Source: Treponema sp.
GTDB taxonomy: Bacteria > Spirochaetota > Spirochaetia > Treponematales > Breznakiellaceae
Direction: 5' to 3'
NCBI GenBank assembly: GCA_009777535.1
Contig: WRLP01000004.1
Coordinates: forward strand, 62,001-126,000
DNA: 64,000 nt
The notes under the pieces were generated by a model that made no database searches, was not told the origin of the DNA, and saw only the letters and a program-made list of their open reading frames with translations. Positions within the stretch are counted from its first letter, which is position 1, and every line of letters begins with the position of its first letter. The translations under genes were made by a program, and so were the position numbers. Shown here piece after piece: positions 34,559-42,484 of this stretch.

Positions 34559-35500
34559 TCAAGATATAAGGCCGCCGTATTTCCATTTGCTGCCGGTTTT
34601 TTCCACCATGGCGACAAGATTATCACCGGAAAAGACAGCCGCAGAAAAAGAGGCGGCCGATTCATCCAAAGATGCATTACCCGCGGCAGCAAGCTGTTTA
34701 TCGTCCAGTATGGGCTCCAGCGGTCTTCCATGCCTGATTTTCTCGGCATCATCCGGCGAAATCTCAAACCACGGAAGCCCCAATGTGCTGATAATAGTTT
34801 TATTAATGGGACGCAGCGGGAGAAAATTTTTCCCCGAGTCCAAGTCCCCGGTCCCCAGTTCCCAGTCCCCAGTCCCCATAAAAGCATCTTCAAGTAAAAA
34901 ACCGGCCACCTTAGTCCGTACAAGGGCGTAAAGATGGGCGCGGCTTCCGGCGGCAAGAGCAATATCTCTTGCAAGAGAACGAATATATGCGCCGCTTGAA
35001 CAATGTACGAAAATCTGCGCGAAGGGAGGATCCCAAAGGCGCAGTTCCAGTTTATGGATATGTACAGGCCGCTTTTGCATAGCCGGCATCTGCCCCGAAC
35101 GGGCAAGAACAGAAGCTCTTTTACCATCAATGTGGATTGCCGAATATGCCGGCGGCGCCTGCATAATCGCTCCGGTAAATTGGGCAAGGACATTCTCGAC
35201 GGCCTCACGGGAAGGCAGGGGAGCGCAGGCCACTGTCTTTCCTTCCGGATCAAGAGTGTCGGTTTCAAGGCCAAAATGTATCGTACCCGTGTATTGTTTA
35301 TCGCAGCCGGAAAACCATTTGCTTAGTTTAAGCGCCCTGCCGCATAATACAACGAGAAGCCCTTCGGCAAATTTGTCCAGGGTACCGGTGTGGCCGACCT
35401 TGCCTGTTCCAAGCGTCATTTTAATTGTTCCCAGCGCTTCAAAAGAAGTGAGGCCCGTTTTTTTATGGAGTAATATTAATCCCGAAGGAGCTGGGATCAA
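34559..35500 (-). CDS. truB: tRNA pseudouridine-55 synthase, with low-complexity insert
   Basis: 313 aa. It makes pseudouridine-55 in the T-loop of all tRNAs. Catalytic D42 is in GHTGTLDKFAEG; KxYxxTxxFG reads KQYTGTIHFGLETDTLD; CSSGAYIRSLARDI is the conserved RNA-contacting helix. At about residues 208-224 an insert reads MGTGDWELGTGDLDSG, encoded by a repeat of AGTCCCC-type units (about 34838-34878). The start overlaps the rbfA stop by 4 bp (ATGA). The C-terminal PUA-like part is short. Confidence 0.93.
   Translation of the reverse strand: MIPAPSGLILLHKKTGLTSFEALGTIKMTLGTGKVGHTGTLDKFAEGLLVVLCGRALKLSKWFSGCDKQYTGTIHFGLETDTLDPEGKTVACAPLPSREAVENVLAQFTGAIMQAPPAYSAIHIDGKRASVLARSGQMPAMQKRPVHIHKLELRLWDPPFAQIFVHCSSGAYIRSLARDIALAAGSRAHLYALVRTKVAGFLLEDAFMGTGDWELGTGDLDSGKNFLPLRPINKTIISTLGLPWFEISPDDAEKIRHGRPLEPILDDKQLAAAGNASLDESAASFSAAVFSGDNLVAMVEKTGSKWKYGGLIS
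34838..34878. repeat. GGGGACT-type low-complexity repeat inside truB
   Basis: About five imperfect 7-8 bp units (AGTCCCC / GGTCCCC / AGTTCCC on the plus strand) within the truB reading frame. It contributes about 14 residues with no frameshift. Confidence 0.8.
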
Positions 35501-35874
35501 GGGGAATTCTCCGCTTCAGCTTTCGCGGAATCGACAAGGTCTTCGATTTTTTTAATCAGGTCAAAGCCCCTGCCTATACTTTTATCGCCGTGGAAGCGCA
35601 GACGCGGAATTTTTCGAACACGCATGGCCTTCCCAAGCTGGGATTGTATAAAACCGGCGGCGCTCTGCAGGCCGGCTGCACCGCGTTCTATTCCGTCCGC
35701 CCAGCGTACGTCAGAAACATAGACATCGGCAAAGGAGAGATCGCTTGATACATCAACACCTGTTATCGAAAGAAATGAATTTACCCTTTTATCCTTTATT
35801 TTACCTTCAAGAATAAGAGAACTGATTATTTCTTTTATTAATTGCCCCAAACGTTCCGGGCGGTATCCAGCCAT
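35497..35874 (-). CDS. rbfA: Ribosome-binding factor A
   Basis: 125 aa, KH-like fold. The start YRPERLGQLIKEIISSLI, the middle SLSFADVYVS and the C-terminal RKIPRLRFHGDKSIGRGFDLIKKIEDL are typical. It assists late 30S maturation and cold adaptation. It sits between infB (21-bp gap) and truB (4-bp overlap), the usual order in the nusA operon. Confidence 0.96.
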   Translation of the reverse strand: MAGYRPERLGQLIKEIISSLILEGKIKDKRVNSFLSITGVDVSSDLSFADVYVSDVRWADGIERGAAGLQSAAGFIQSQLGKAMRVRKIPRLRFHGDKSIGRGFDLIKKIEDLVDSAKAEAENSP

Positions 35875-35895
35875 AGGTATATTCTCTTGTTTCCA

Positions 35896-38412
35896 TTACT
35901 TCGAGCCCAATTTCCGGGCAATTTGTACAACTTCTATTACTTCAAACTGATCGCCGGCCTGGACATCATCAAACCCTTCCAGGCCGATACCGCACTCATA
36001 TCCTGAGGAAACTTCCCTAACATCGTCCTTGAAACGTTTAAGGGAAGAAATATTGCCGCTGTGTATTACAATCTGGTTTCTAAGGACATTTACGCTAGCT
36101 GTACGCTTTATTGTTCCGCTATTCACATAACAACCTGCTATTGTACCAATTTTCGGCACCTTGAAAGTTTCCCTTACTTCAACCGTTGCAATTACTTCTT
36201 CTTTGGTATCCGGCCTTAGCATTCCTTCCATAGCCAGCTGAATTTCTTCTACAGCCTTGTAAATAACATTATACTTTCTTATGTCAATTTTTTCCTGCTC
36301 GGCCAGAGTCTTCGCCTTTGGAAGCGGTCTTACATTAAAGCCGATAATAATTGCGTTAGACGCAACCGCAAGATCCACATCTCCCTCGCTGATCGGCCCG
36401 GGAAGCGCCTGTATAACATTCAGGCGTACTTCACCGGTGGAAAGTTTTTCAAGGCTCGAACGCAGGGCTTCTGCCGAACCCTGGACGTCTGCTTTAATAA
36501 TAACCTTCAACTCCTGAATTGCGCCGTCGCTGATCATATCATGCAGGTTGTCCATTGTAATTTTTCTGATATGCTTGGCGTCTTCAAAGCGTTTCAGTTC
36601 CTGCCGCTTGGAAGAAAATTCACGCGCAACCTTTTCATCTGCAACCACCTGCAGGGGATCCCCGGCATTTGGAATGCCTTCAAAACCCAGCACTTCAACC
36701 GGCATTGACGGCATCGCCTTTGTGAGTTTTTCACCCTTATCATTAAAAATCGCACGTACCTTGCCGGGCCAAATACCGGCTACAAAGGAATTACCGATAG
36801 CCAGTGTTCCTTTTTCGATCATTACAGTCGCTACAATGCCGCGCCCATGATCAATTCTTGATTCAAGAATTTTTCCTTCCGCGCTTCGCTGATAATTTGC
36901 CTTAACGTCCAAAAGCTCGGCTTCCAGCAGAATTACCTCGATAAGTTTGTCAATGCCGGTTTTTTGAAGCGCCGACAACTCTACAAACATTGTCTGTCCG
37001 CCCCAGCTTTCAGGCATAAGGCCCAGATCAGAAAGTTGACTCTTTACTTTATCGGGGTTGGCCTCGGGCTTATCAATTTTGTTAACCGCAACAATTATCG
37101 GTACATCCGCTTCCTTGGCATGGTTAATGGCCTCGACTGTCTGTGGCATAACGCCGTCATCGGCGGCAACAACCAGTACGACGATGTCAGTAACCTGGGC
37201 GCCTCTTGCCCTCATTCTGGTAAAGGCTTCATGGCCGGGAGTATCCAAAAAGGTTATTCTTCCCAGCGGTGTTTCGACCATGTAGGCGCCGATATGCTGG
37301 GTAATGCCGCCGAATTCGCCGGAGACCACATCGGCCATACGAATCGCGTCCAGAAGTTTTGTCTTTCCGTGATCAACATGTCCCATAACGGTTACCACAG
37401 GCGGTCTTGGCATCATTATCGCATCATCATCGGAGGCCGTTTCAATTACCGTCTCGTCGTAGAGGCTGACAATTTTTACATCAGCCCCGAATTCGGCGGC
37501 GAGGATTGTGGCCGTATCCGCATCGATCTGCTGATTGATCGTGACCATCTGTCCCATGCTCATCAGCTTTTGGATAAGATCGGATGCTTTAAGGTTCATC
37601 TTTCGCGCAAGTTCCGAAACAGAAATTACTTCCATAATGTCGATAGATTTCGGCACCGGATTTGCTATATGGGTGATTTTTTTCTTGGTTTGGAGGAGTT
37701 TTTCCTCCATTTCCAGTTCTTTTTCCTTGCGGTTGTACGCCGGCTTTTTTGCCTTAAACGTTCTTTTAACGCCCTTTCCCTCGGGCAGGGGACCCGGCGT
37801 ACCGGTGCCGCTGCGGCCTGGAAACCCTGTACGGGCGCCGCTGCCGCCAGAATCGTTCCTGGCGCCGGGCGTTCTGTTTACAAATCCCGGCCTTCCGGCT
37901 CCTGCAGGTCTCTGTCCAAAACCGGAGCCCCTTGGACGCGGTGCATCGGTATCATGCCTGCCTCCGGTTCTGCCGGTTGATTCAGTATATCTGGAAGATG
38001 TATTTTCACTGTGTCTTTCATTGTGTCTCTGTCCGACCAGTCGGCCGCCCACCCTGCCTGCCGCGGCAGCCGGCCTCTGGGCAAACGGGAATGAACTTAC
38101 CTGGTTCTCGCCTTTATCATCAGCTTTTCGTATAAACGGTTTATCACCCTTCCTGGGCGCTTCCCTGGCGCTATCGGTTTTTTTTCCATGAGCCACTTTA
38201 CCGGGAGCGGTAACCTGACGACCGGTAACTACAACTTTTGGATGCGGTTTCCCCGCCGGGGCAGGGGCAGAAGGTTTTTTCATGACGACTTTAACCTTGC
38301 GGCGTTCGCCATGCTCTACCGGGTTTTTTCCCTCGGAGCTTTCATGCTCGCCTGGAGAATGTTTAATAAGCGGCGCTTTCGGCTTTTTCGTGTTACCAGT
38401 TTCCTCTGCCAT
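35896..38412 (-). CDS. infB: Translation initiation factor IF-2
   Basis: 838 aa. The N-terminal 220 residues are basic and low-complexity (many Gly, Arg, Pro, including a [11 protein letters not shown] stretch), followed by an IF2_N helix bundle (about 255-310), the G domain with [20 protein letters not shown] and NKID, then the two beta-barrels and the C-terminal fMet-tRNA-binding domain ending in [11 protein letters not shown]. It brings initiator tRNA to the 30S subunit and hydrolyses GTP at subunit joining. It lies 15 bp downstream of nusA. Confidence 0.98.
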   Translation of the reverse strand: MAEETGNTKKPKAPLIKHSPGEHESSEGKNPVEHGERRKVKVVMKKPSAPAPAGKPHPKVVVTGRQVTAPGKVAHGKKTDSAREAPRKGDKPFIRKADDKGENQVSSFPFAQRPAAAAGRVGGRLVGQRHNERHSENTSSRYTESTGRTGGRHDTDAPRPRGSGFGQRPAGAGRPGFVNRTPGARNDSGGSGARTGFPGRSGTGTPGPLPEGKGVKRTFKAKKPAYNRKEKELEMEEKLLQTKKKITHIANPVPKSIDIMEVISVSELARKMNLKASDLIQKLMSMGQMVTINQQIDADTATILAAEFGADVKIVSLYDETVIETASDDDAIMMPRPPVVTVMGHVDHGKTKLLDAIRMADVVSGEFGGITQHIGAYMVETPLGRITFLDTPGHEAFTRMRARGAQVTDIVVLVVAADDGVMPQTVEAINHAKEADVPIIVAVNKIDKPEANPDKVKSQLSDLGLMPESWGGQTMFVELSALQKTGIDKLIEVILLEAELLDVKANYQRSAEGKILESRIDHGRGIVATVMIEKGTLAIGNSFVAGIWPGKVRAIFNDKGEKLTKAMPSMPVEVLGFEGIPNAGDPLQVVADEKVAREFSSKRQELKRFEDAKHIRKITMDNLHDMISDGAIQELKVIIKADVQGSAEALRSSLEKLSTGEVRLNVIQALPGPISEGDVDLAVASNAIIIGFNVRPLPKAKTLAEQEKIDIRKYNVIYKAVEEIQLAMEGMLRPDTKEEVIATVEVRETFKVPKIGTIAGCYVNSGTIKRTASVNVLRNQIVIHSGNISSLKRFKDDVREVSSGYECGIGLEGFDDVQAGDQFEVIEVVQIARKLGSK

Positions 38413-38427
38413 AAATTTCCTTTGGAT

Positions 38428-39906
38428 TTATTCCTCTTCCTCATACTCAAAGCTAAGACCTATGCCGCAGCTTGGACAGGTATGCATGTCCACAGTAATC
38501 TTCGAACCGCATTCCGGACATTCATATTCCTCCGCCTCATCATCCTGCTCGTCATCTTCCGTTACTCCATCATCGTCCTGTCCGGCTTCTACTGACTCAC
38601 CGGTTTCTTCTTCTTCCTCAATAATCTCAACATATTCGTCGATCAGCTTACGCAGCCCATCGAGCTGTTCCACGGTTATTCCCTTGTCCTCAAGTTCCTT
38701 TTGGCTTAAGGCAAGGAAATCCTCGATGAATTCGATGCCATTGTCGAGAAGGATTTGCGTAAGCTGTGCGTCAACACCAGGCAGCTCGCTGATACGGGAA
38801 AATTCATCTGTATAGGAATCCGAATCGCCGAACAGCTCGGAAACAGCCCGCCGCGATTCGGCGGCGATGTCCATTTCGGCGAACTGGGTATCGGTTTTTA
38901 CATCAATATTCCAGTCCACAAGCCTGTTCGCCAGGCGGACATTAAGGCCCTGTTTACCGATTGCCAGTGATAAAAGATTATCCGCGACCACCGCGAGAGC
39001 CTGGTGCTTGCCCTCGTCCAGGATAATAACTTCCCGAACTTCGGCCGGCGAAAGGGCGTTCTTGATGAAACGCTTTGGCTCGGGATCGTATTTCAATATA
39101 TCGATTTTTTCCCCTTCGAGTTCTTTTATCACCGCCTGAATCCGCACACCTTTCAGCCCAACGCAGGCCCCAACCGGATCAACATCTTCCCTGTTTGAGT
39201 ACACGGCAAGTTTTGTACGGAATCCGGGCTCACGGACAATTTTATGGATTTCCACCGTTTTGTCATAAATCTCGGGAACCTCCAGCTCAAAAATAGCCCG
39301 CACAAATTCGGTATGCGTCCTGGAAAGCACTACCTGAAGGCCGGCCGGAGTTTTATTCACCTCGGCAATCAACGCCTTTATTCTGTCATTTACATGATAG
39401 GTTTCTCTTGGAGACTGATATTTACGCGGAAGTATGCCTTCCATTTTTCCAAGATCTACATAAATGGTTCCATTGCGTTCACGCTGATAGTAGCCGATAA
39501 TTATTTCGCCTACCTTGTCCTTGAATTCAGAATAAAGACTGTCTTTCTGAATTTCCCTGATGGTCTGATGTGCGGTCTGCTTCGCGCTCTGAACGGCAAT
39601 TCGGTCAAATTCACGCGGATCGAGCTCTACGAGTATCTCGTCTCCCACATCGGCATCGGGATTCAATTCCCGCGCTTCTTCCAGATCTATTTCAGTAACA
39701 GGATCATAAACACCGTCCGGTTCCACAATTTTTTTCTGCGCGTAGATTGAAACTTCTCTATTTTCATCGTCGAACCGGACCACCGCGTTATCAGCATTGC
39801 CAAAACGGTGCCTGTACGCGGCAATAAGCGTATCTTCTATCGTCCGCAATATAAGTTCCTCGGATATCCCCCTATCCTGACTAAGCTGACGGATTGCCTG
39901 TGTCAT
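38428..39906 (-). CDS. nusA: Transcription termination/antitermination factor NusA with C-terminal zinc ribbon
   Basis: 492 aa from the ATG at 39906, whose ATGA overlaps the rimP stop. An N-terminal RNA-polymerase-binding domain (about 1-130) is followed by S1 (about 135-200), KH1 and KH2 (GACVGLKGVRIQAVIKELEGEKIDI, then GKQGLNVRLANRLVDW), and a helix-hairpin-helix region near 380-430 (SELPGVDAQLTQILLDNGIEFIEDF). After an acidic linker the last 32 residues form a CxxC-x10-CxxC zinc ribbon (ECPECG...TCPSCG), which most NusA proteins lack. It modulates pausing and termination. Confidence 0.96.
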   Translation of the reverse strand: MTQAIRQLSQDRGISEELILRTIEDTLIAAYRHRFGNADNAVVRFDDENREVSIYAQKKIVEPDGVYDPVTEIDLEEARELNPDADVGDEILVELDPREFDRIAVQSAKQTAHQTIREIQKDSLYSEFKDKVGEIIIGYYQRERNGTIYVDLGKMEGILPRKYQSPRETYHVNDRIKALIAEVNKTPAGLQVVLSRTHTEFVRAIFELEVPEIYDKTVEIHKIVREPGFRTKLAVYSNREDVDPVGACVGLKGVRIQAVIKELEGEKIDILKYDPEPKRFIKNALSPAEVREVIILDEGKHQALAVVADNLLSLAIGKQGLNVRLANRLVDWNIDVKTDTQFAEMDIAAESRRAVSELFGDSDSYTDEFSRISELPGVDAQLTQILLDNGIEFIEDFLALSQKELEDKGITVEQLDGLRKLIDEYVEIIEEEEETGESVEAGQDDDGVTEDDEQDDEAEEYECPECGSKITVDMHTCPSCGIGLSFEYEEEE

Positions 39907-40403
39907 ATCTGTTCCCAATTTATACCTCCTGTCGAATCAAGTTTTGCCTTGGCGATAATTTCATATTCCAGCCGCATCGATCCTTCTTTTCCTTTTAACA
40001 AAATCCCTTTTTCATCGGCAACTTCCAAAATCCCCGCCGACCAGTCCGAAATGTCGGTACGGTAACAGCGCACTCCCCTGCCCAAATAATGGGCAAATTC
40101 CACACCGTCTCTTATAAGACGGTCTATTCCGGGCGAGGATACCTCAAGATAAATATCCTGCTCCGGAAAAGCCAGTTCCAGTCTGGGCATAATGGCGCGG
40201 TGAGCCCTGGAACAATCATCTGTTCCTACAGACATTCCATTGTATACCACTGCCCGAACCTGTACGCTTCCCCTGTGCCTGGAAACAGTCAGCTGAATCA
40301 GCTTAAGCCCAAGTCCTTTAAGGATCGTTTCCAGGGTTTCCTGCAGGGCAGCCCACTGGTTTCCTGTTGTGGAAACATCGGCTTCATTGGCGGAATACCG
40401 CAT
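39903..40403 (-). CDS. rimP: Ribosome maturation factor RimP
   Basis: 166 aa from the ATG at 40403, chosen for the AAGGTGA directly upstream; an in-frame TTG at 40421 lies inside the T-run of the leader hairpin. Features: the N-terminal alpha-beta domain with GLKLIQLTVSRHRGSVQVRAVVY, the conserved DCSRAHRAI helix, and YLEVSSPGIDRLI before the C-terminal SH3-like barrel. It helps 30S assembly. First gene of the nusA-infB block. Confidence 0.95.
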   Translation of the reverse strand: MRYSANEADVSTTGNQWAALQETLETILKGLGLKLIQLTVSRHRGSVQVRAVVYNGMSVGTDDCSRAHRAIMPRLELAFPEQDIYLEVSSPGIDRLIRDGVEFAHYLGRGVRCYRTDISDWSAGILEVADEKGILLKGKEGSMRLEYEIIAKAKLDSTGGINWEQI

Positions 40404-40419
40404 TTTATCACCTTGAAAC

Positions 40420-40451
40420 AAAAAAAAGGGCTCCGCGAAGCCCCTTTTTTT
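40420..40451 (-). terminator. Leader hairpin with U-run before rimP (attenuator candidate)
   Basis: Read on the minus strand: a GC stem (GGGCT...AGCCC) with a six-base loop, flanked by A-run and eight Ts, ending about 17 nt before the rimP ATG. It lies within the transcript that starts at about 40469, so it can act only as a leader terminator for the rimP-nusA block. The flanking A and T runs extend the stem and make it symmetric, but no plus-strand gene ends here. Confidence 0.65.
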
Positions 40452-40475
40452 AAATGAAAAACTATGCTGATTAAA

Positions 40476-40504
40476 AAAATATCAATTTATCAAAAAATTG
40501 TCAA
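40476..40504 (-). promoter_or_regulatory. Promoter of the rimP-nusA-infB block
   Basis: Perfect TTGACA (40499-40504, minus strand), 17-bp spacer, TATTTT (40476-40481). Predicted start about 40469, giving a 66-nt leader that contains the terminator-like hairpin. Confidence 0.65.
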
Positions 40505-40523
40505 TAGGGCGTTTTATTATTTG

Positions 40524-40552
40524 TTGATCTTATGCCTTTTTATATCTATAAT
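40524..40552 (+). promoter_or_regulatory. Promoter of the H-NOX gene
   Basis: TTGATC at 40524-40529, 17-bp spacer, perfect TATAAT at 40547-40552. The leader is about 20 nt with AAGGGGG as ribosome binding site. Confidence 0.7.
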
Positions 40553-40578
40553 TGTGAGCTAAACAAGGGGGTTGTTTA

Positions 40579-41115
40579 ATGAAAATGCAGATTATCGCGT
40601 GTTTGTCTGAACTGGTAAAAGAGAAATTCGGTGCAGAAAAATGGAAAGAGATAGTAAAACGATCCGGTTTGGACAGCTTCAAAAACTATAACCTTTATAT
40701 TCGCGGAATGGATATTGTCGACGAGAAAGTTTTTGAAATAATAAATAATACCTGCGACGTTTTGAAGATAAGCAAGGAGCAGGCCGCCGATGCCTTTGGA
40801 GAATACTGGGTTTGTGTTTACGCTCCCAAGCACTACAAAAACTACTTTAGCAGGTTTTCCACCGCCAGGGAATTTATTATGGGCATGGACTCTGTCCACG
40901 AAGAAGTAACCAGGAATATCGCAAATGCCCGCCCCCCGCGGTTCGATATAGAAAAACTGGATGAAACGCGGATTAAGGTGCGTTACAAATCCGAACGCAA
41001 AATGATTGATTTCTACGTTAGTTTGGCAAAAGGTATCGGCAAGTATTTCAAAACACCGCTGGAAGTAAAAAAACTTTCTGAAGAGTATGTAGAAATAAAC
41101 TTTGCCCCGAAATAA
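40579..41115 (+). CDS. H-NOX (heme nitric oxide/oxygen-binding) protein
   Basis: 178 aa, stand-alone H-NOX domain. The proximal heme ligand H107 (MDSVHEEV), P120 (the heme-distorting proline) and Y136-x-S138-x-R140 (YKSER), which hold the heme propionates, keep the same spacing as H102/P115/Y131-S133-R135 of the Thermoanaerobacter protein. The distal tyrosine that stabilises O2 there (Y140) aligns with F145 here, so NO or CO sensing is more likely than O2. Bacterial H-NOX usually controls an adjacent kinase, cyclase or chemoreceptor; none is next to this gene. Strong promoter and ribosome binding site; monocistronic. Confidence 0.92.
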   Translation: MKMQIIACLSELVKEKFGAEKWKEIVKRSGLDSFKNYNLYIRGMDIVDEKVFEIINNTCDVLKISKEQAADAFGEYWVCVYAPKHYKNYFSRFSTAREFIMGMDSVHEEVTRNIANARPPRFDIEKLDETRIKVRYKSERKMIDFYVSLAKGIGKYFKTPLEVKKLSEEYVEINFAPK

Positions 41116-41136
41116 AGCCCGGAGCGTTTTCTGTTT

Positions 41137-42258
41137 CTATGATTTTTCCAGCAGGAACAGGTATTCCCTTACATGAATTTCACGGTTAGAAAGATTTCTG
41201 CTGCCCCTGAAAGAATTATACTTTACCTGTGATATTTCCAGGTCGCCGTATTTTGCCAGAGCCTTGTCCATCTGCCTTAAACTAATGAAGCCGTCGGAAT
41301 TAAAGGAAATTATCACATATTTTGATTTGATATTTTCGACAAGGCTCATCAATGTCCTTAAAGCCTCGTTCTTTTTATTGTACTCGGAACGGTTCCAGTT
41401 CACCGGGATACCGGATACTTCACTCATTTTCTCCGGACGTTTATAATCGAGGATTAAATTCAGCATAAAGTAATTGGAGCCGTACGGATGCTGATTATAC
41501 GGCGGATCAAGATACGCCGCATCCACCTCGTCTGCTGTTTTTATTATTTCGTTTGAATCTCCCTGGTAAATTTTAGTTTGGCAGTTAAAATTGCTGAATA
41601 CCGGAAACGGCAGCCTTATTTCTCCCCTAATTCTTGATAAGGCGTCCTGTTTTTTACCGCCGAACTGCCCTACCCCTGTTTCCCTGTTTTTATAAAAGCC
41701 TTTGAAAACTCCGGAAGTATTTGCGTGTACAGATGCCTGAGCCAACAGCGGCGCCAAAAAATATTTCCGGCAGCTTTCCGGTATTTTATCGATCAATTGC
41801 CTGGCGGTATCAACATACATCGCGTTTCTTACAGTGTAAAAGGCGCGCTCGCCGCTTTTAATGTTATTATCGTCCATGGGCGCATAACATTCGGCTATAA
41901 TCCCTTTTACAAGATTATCGTTTAACTGCCCGACAAGTTCCCTGTAATATTTTTCCAGCAGCTCTTTATCACGATCTTCCCTATTCGACAAATAACACTC
42001 ATTTATCACCCTGGAATAATTTTCAAGATCGTTTGTCAAAAGCAGTTCTGAAAACTGTTTGAAATACCTTGCAACAATGCCCGAACCACTGAAAACATCG
42101 AACATTTTTAATTTATTTTTTCCAAGACGTTTTTGTACTTTTTTTATCCCCTCTCCGATAAAGCCCAACAAAGCCCTCTTGTTTCCCAGGTAAGTGATTA
42201 GCTGCTGCGAGAGGTATTCTTCTTTTTCAACGTTGAAAAAATCCGCCTGAGTACTCAT
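41137..42258 (-). CDS. D12-class DNA adenine-N6 methyltransferase
   Basis: 373 aa. The SAM-binding motif I is DVFSGSG at 54-60, preceded by YLGNKRALLGFI, and the catalytic motif IV DPPY is at 251-254 with YNQHPYGSNYF following. This order (SAM motif first) is the alpha-type plan of Dam-like enzymes. No restriction or specificity gene is adjacent, so it seems an orphan that could mark DNA for regulation or protect against incoming nucleases; the target site is unknown. TGn-extended TACAAT lies six nucleotides before the ATG with no ribosome binding site: probably leaderless. Confidence 0.87.
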   Translation of the reverse strand: MSTQADFFNVEKEEYLSQQLITYLGNKRALLGFIGEGIKKVQKRLGKNKLKMFDVFSGSGIVARYFKQFSELLLTNDLENYSRVINECYLSNREDRDKELLEKYYRELVGQLNDNLVKGIIAECYAPMDDNNIKSGERAFYTVRNAMYVDTARQLIDKIPESCRKYFLAPLLAQASVHANTSGVFKGFYKNRETGVGQFGGKKQDALSRIRGEIRLPFPVFSNFNCQTKIYQGDSNEIIKTADEVDAAYLDPPYNQHPYGSNYFMLNLILDYKRPEKMSEVSGIPVNWNRSEYNKKNEALRTLMSLVENIKSKYVIISFNSDGFISLRQMDKALAKYGDLEISQVKYNSFRGSRNLSNREIHVREYLFLLEKS

Positions 42259-42264
42259 GGGAAT

Positions 42265-42270
42265 ATTGTA
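42265..42270 (-). promoter_or_regulatory. Extended -10 of the methyltransferase gene (leaderless candidate)
   Basis: TACAAT with TGT before it (TGn), six nucleotides upstream of the ATG at 42258 on the minus strand. Confidence 0.55.
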
Positions 42271-42325
42271 ACATAAATAGAGTCTCCTTATCTCTCCAAT
42301 GTCGCATTCTTTTTACTGAGTATTT

Positions 42326-42444
42326 TAAGAAATGTGCGCCCGGAATTGGCAATAAGGGGTGTCAGAGGTAAAAGTGCAGTGCCTGCACTGTGCTTTTGAC
42401 CTCTGACAGGCCCCCCATTGCCTGTGTCAAGCGCACATTTCTTA
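42326..42444. repeat. Long palindromic element, copy 2 (119 bp)
   Basis: Outer arms TAAGAAATGTGCGC at both ends, inner hairpin at 42361-42407 in which GTCAGAGGT pairs with ACCTCTGAC, AAAAG with CTTTT, and CAGTG with CACTG at the tip. The layout matches the element at 24049-24163, but the paired bases differ on both arms. It lies between two divergent genes, so it is not a terminator. Confidence 0.8.
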
Positions 42445-42472
42445 GGAGCTATTCACAAAACAAAAAGCATGC

Positions 42473-42478
42473 TACAAA
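42473..42478 (+). promoter_or_regulatory. Extended -10 of metA (leaderless candidate)
   Basis: TACAAA with TGC before it, six nucleotides upstream of the metA ATG at 42485. There is no ribosome binding site. Confidence 0.45.
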
Positions 42479-42484
42479 TTAACC

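Noticed and set aside
34504-35274. 256-aa minus-strand open frame
   Set aside because: Same strand as truB but another frame; truB has catalytic motifs and this one has none.
36964-37980. 338-aa plus-strand open frame
   Set aside because: Lies wholly antisense to infB; odd composition rich in His, Asn and Arg, no domain, no ribosome binding site.
40420-40451. Bidirectional terminator for converging genes
   Set aside because: No gene ends here on the plus strand; both flanking genes start nearby, so a leader attenuator fits better.
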